From Archaeoglobaceae archaeon (GTDB taxonomy: Archaea; Halobacteriota; Archaeoglobi; Archaeoglobales; Archaeoglobaceae): a stretch of 5,314 bases of DNA. This document shows, in pieces, positions 4,990 through 5,314 of the stretch. The number at the start of each line of letters is the position of its first letter. Positions within the stretch are counted from its first letter, which is position 1. A model generated the notes under the pieces. It searched no databases, had not been told where the DNA came from, and saw only the letters and a program-made list of their open reading frames with translations. Position numbers and translations under genes: made by a program. The stretch lies in assembly GCA_027016055.1 (NCBI GenBank), contig JALWBF010000010.1:1-5314 (forward strand), written 5' to 3'.

Positions 4990-5314
4990 TTTTTCCTCGA
5001 TCTCAAGAACCTTCTCAAGCTTAGCCCTCGTAGCGGGTTTCTTCGGAGCCGCTTCGCATTCCTTTGCTTGCATTATCGAAGCTTCGAAAGTTCCTATCTT
5101 CCTTGCAAGCTCTTCCACTTCAAGCTTGTCGAGTCCTATCAGGGGACGATATACCGGCAATCTGCAGGCTTCATCGAGCACCATGAGGTTGTCCAGAGTC
5201 TGCGACGCTACCTGTCCCAACGATTCGCCCGTAACCAATCCCTTCGCCCCTTCCTCCCTTGCAATCTGTTCGGCAACCCTATACATCCTCCTCTTGCAAA
5301 GAACGCACGTGTAG
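4975..5314 (-). CDS. thiI: tRNA 4-thiouridine sulfurtransferase ThiI, C-terminal part (5' end outside window)
   Basis: The frame runs off the right edge; 112 full codons plus the stop are visible, the first complete codon at 5313-5311. Conserved blocks are CVLCKRRMYRVA (about residues 3-14 of the visible part), TGESLGQVASQTLDNL, YRPLIGLDKLEVEELARKIGT and CEAAPKKPATRAKLEK, all typical of the PP-loop ATPase domain of ThiI. The enzyme adenylates U8 of tRNA and replaces its oxygen by sulfur. The CxxC pair (CVLC) is the archaeal type needed for 4-thiouridine formation in methanogens, and the Cys of CEAAPKKP aligns, as I recall, with the disulfide-forming C344 of E. coli ThiI. The protein stops soon after this block, so there is no C-terminal rhodanese domain, as is normal in archaea. 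The ATG at 5286 lies inside the CxxC region and is not the true start. The N-terminal THUMP region and the SGGxDS loop are outside the window. Confidence 0.93.
   Translation of the reverse strand, partial: YTCVLCKRRMYRVAEQIAREEGAKGLVTGESLGQVASQTLDNLMVLDEACRLPVYRPLIGLDKLEVEELARKIGTFEASIMQAKECEAAPKKPATRAKLEKVLEIEEKLEPV
4990..4994 (+). terminator. Possible T-tract terminator of the KH gene
   Basis: Five T residues directly follow the KH gene TAA stop. Archaeal RNA polymerase can terminate at such short T-runs without a hairpin. The run lies inside the coding sequence of the convergent thiI gene, so it may equally be only a Lys-Leu codon effect on the other strand. Confidence 0.3.

Noticed and set aside
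5126..5314. 62-codon plus-strand open frame opposite thiI
   Set aside because: It is antisense to conserved ThiI motifs (GESLGQVASQT) and is explained as a shadow frame.

Overview
The window reads as a compact piece of a hyperthermophilic euryarchaeal chromosome, most likely from an Archaeoglobales member (Archaeoglobus, Ferroglobus or Geoglobus). The grounds are gene content (F420 biosynthesis ligase CofE, archaeal RIO1 kinase, a double-KH Pno1-like protein, ThiI without a rhodanese domain, a geranylgeranyl reductase family enzyme), AGA/AGG arginine and ATA isoleucine codon use, archaeal TATA-type promoters, and a CofE protein that closely resembles the A. fulgidus enzyme as I remember it. 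The genus assignment is from memory and was not searched.

Layout, left to right. 1-399 (+) is the 3' end of a geranylgeranyl reductase family flavoenzyme, probably for saturation of archaeal lipid chains. It converges on, and overlaps by 41 bp, a minus-strand cluster read in the order cofE (3233-2466), radical SAM/SPASM enzyme (2451-1384), TPR protein (1357-359). cofE and the radical SAM gene are 14 nt apart and look co-transcribed. The TPR gene has a good TATA box of its own directly after the radical SAM stop codon. Diverging from cofE is rio1 (3278-4069, +). A small minus-strand gene for a three-helix membrane protein (4365-4066) follows, and diverging from that is the KH-domain Pno1/Dim2-like gene (4456-4989, +). 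The right edge holds the 3' part of thiI (5314-4975, -), which overlaps the KH gene tail-to-tail by 15 bp.

Functional themes: rio1 and the KH gene are ribosome small-subunit biogenesis partners that are usually direct neighbours in archaea, but here a small membrane protein gene on the other strand separates them. thiI adds tRNA 4-thiouridine (and possibly thiamine) sulfur chemistry. cofE makes the polyglutamate tail of coenzyme F420. The radical SAM protein has a full SPASM cysteine set typical of peptide- or protein-modifying enzymes, yet no precursor peptide is visible; with the TPR protein it is the least explained part of the window.

The architecture is very tight. All three tail-to-tail junctions overlap (41, 4 and 15 bp), the four gaps between genes are 14-90 nt, and no stretch over 300 bases lacks a gene. 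Two head-to-head gaps each have a (near-)palindromic AT box placed where it could act as TATA element in both directions. Several predicted transcripts (rio1, cofE, TPR) would be leaderless, whereas the KH gene has a clear Shine-Dalgarno sequence. I see no tRNA, rRNA, CRISPR, insertion sequence or other mobile element.
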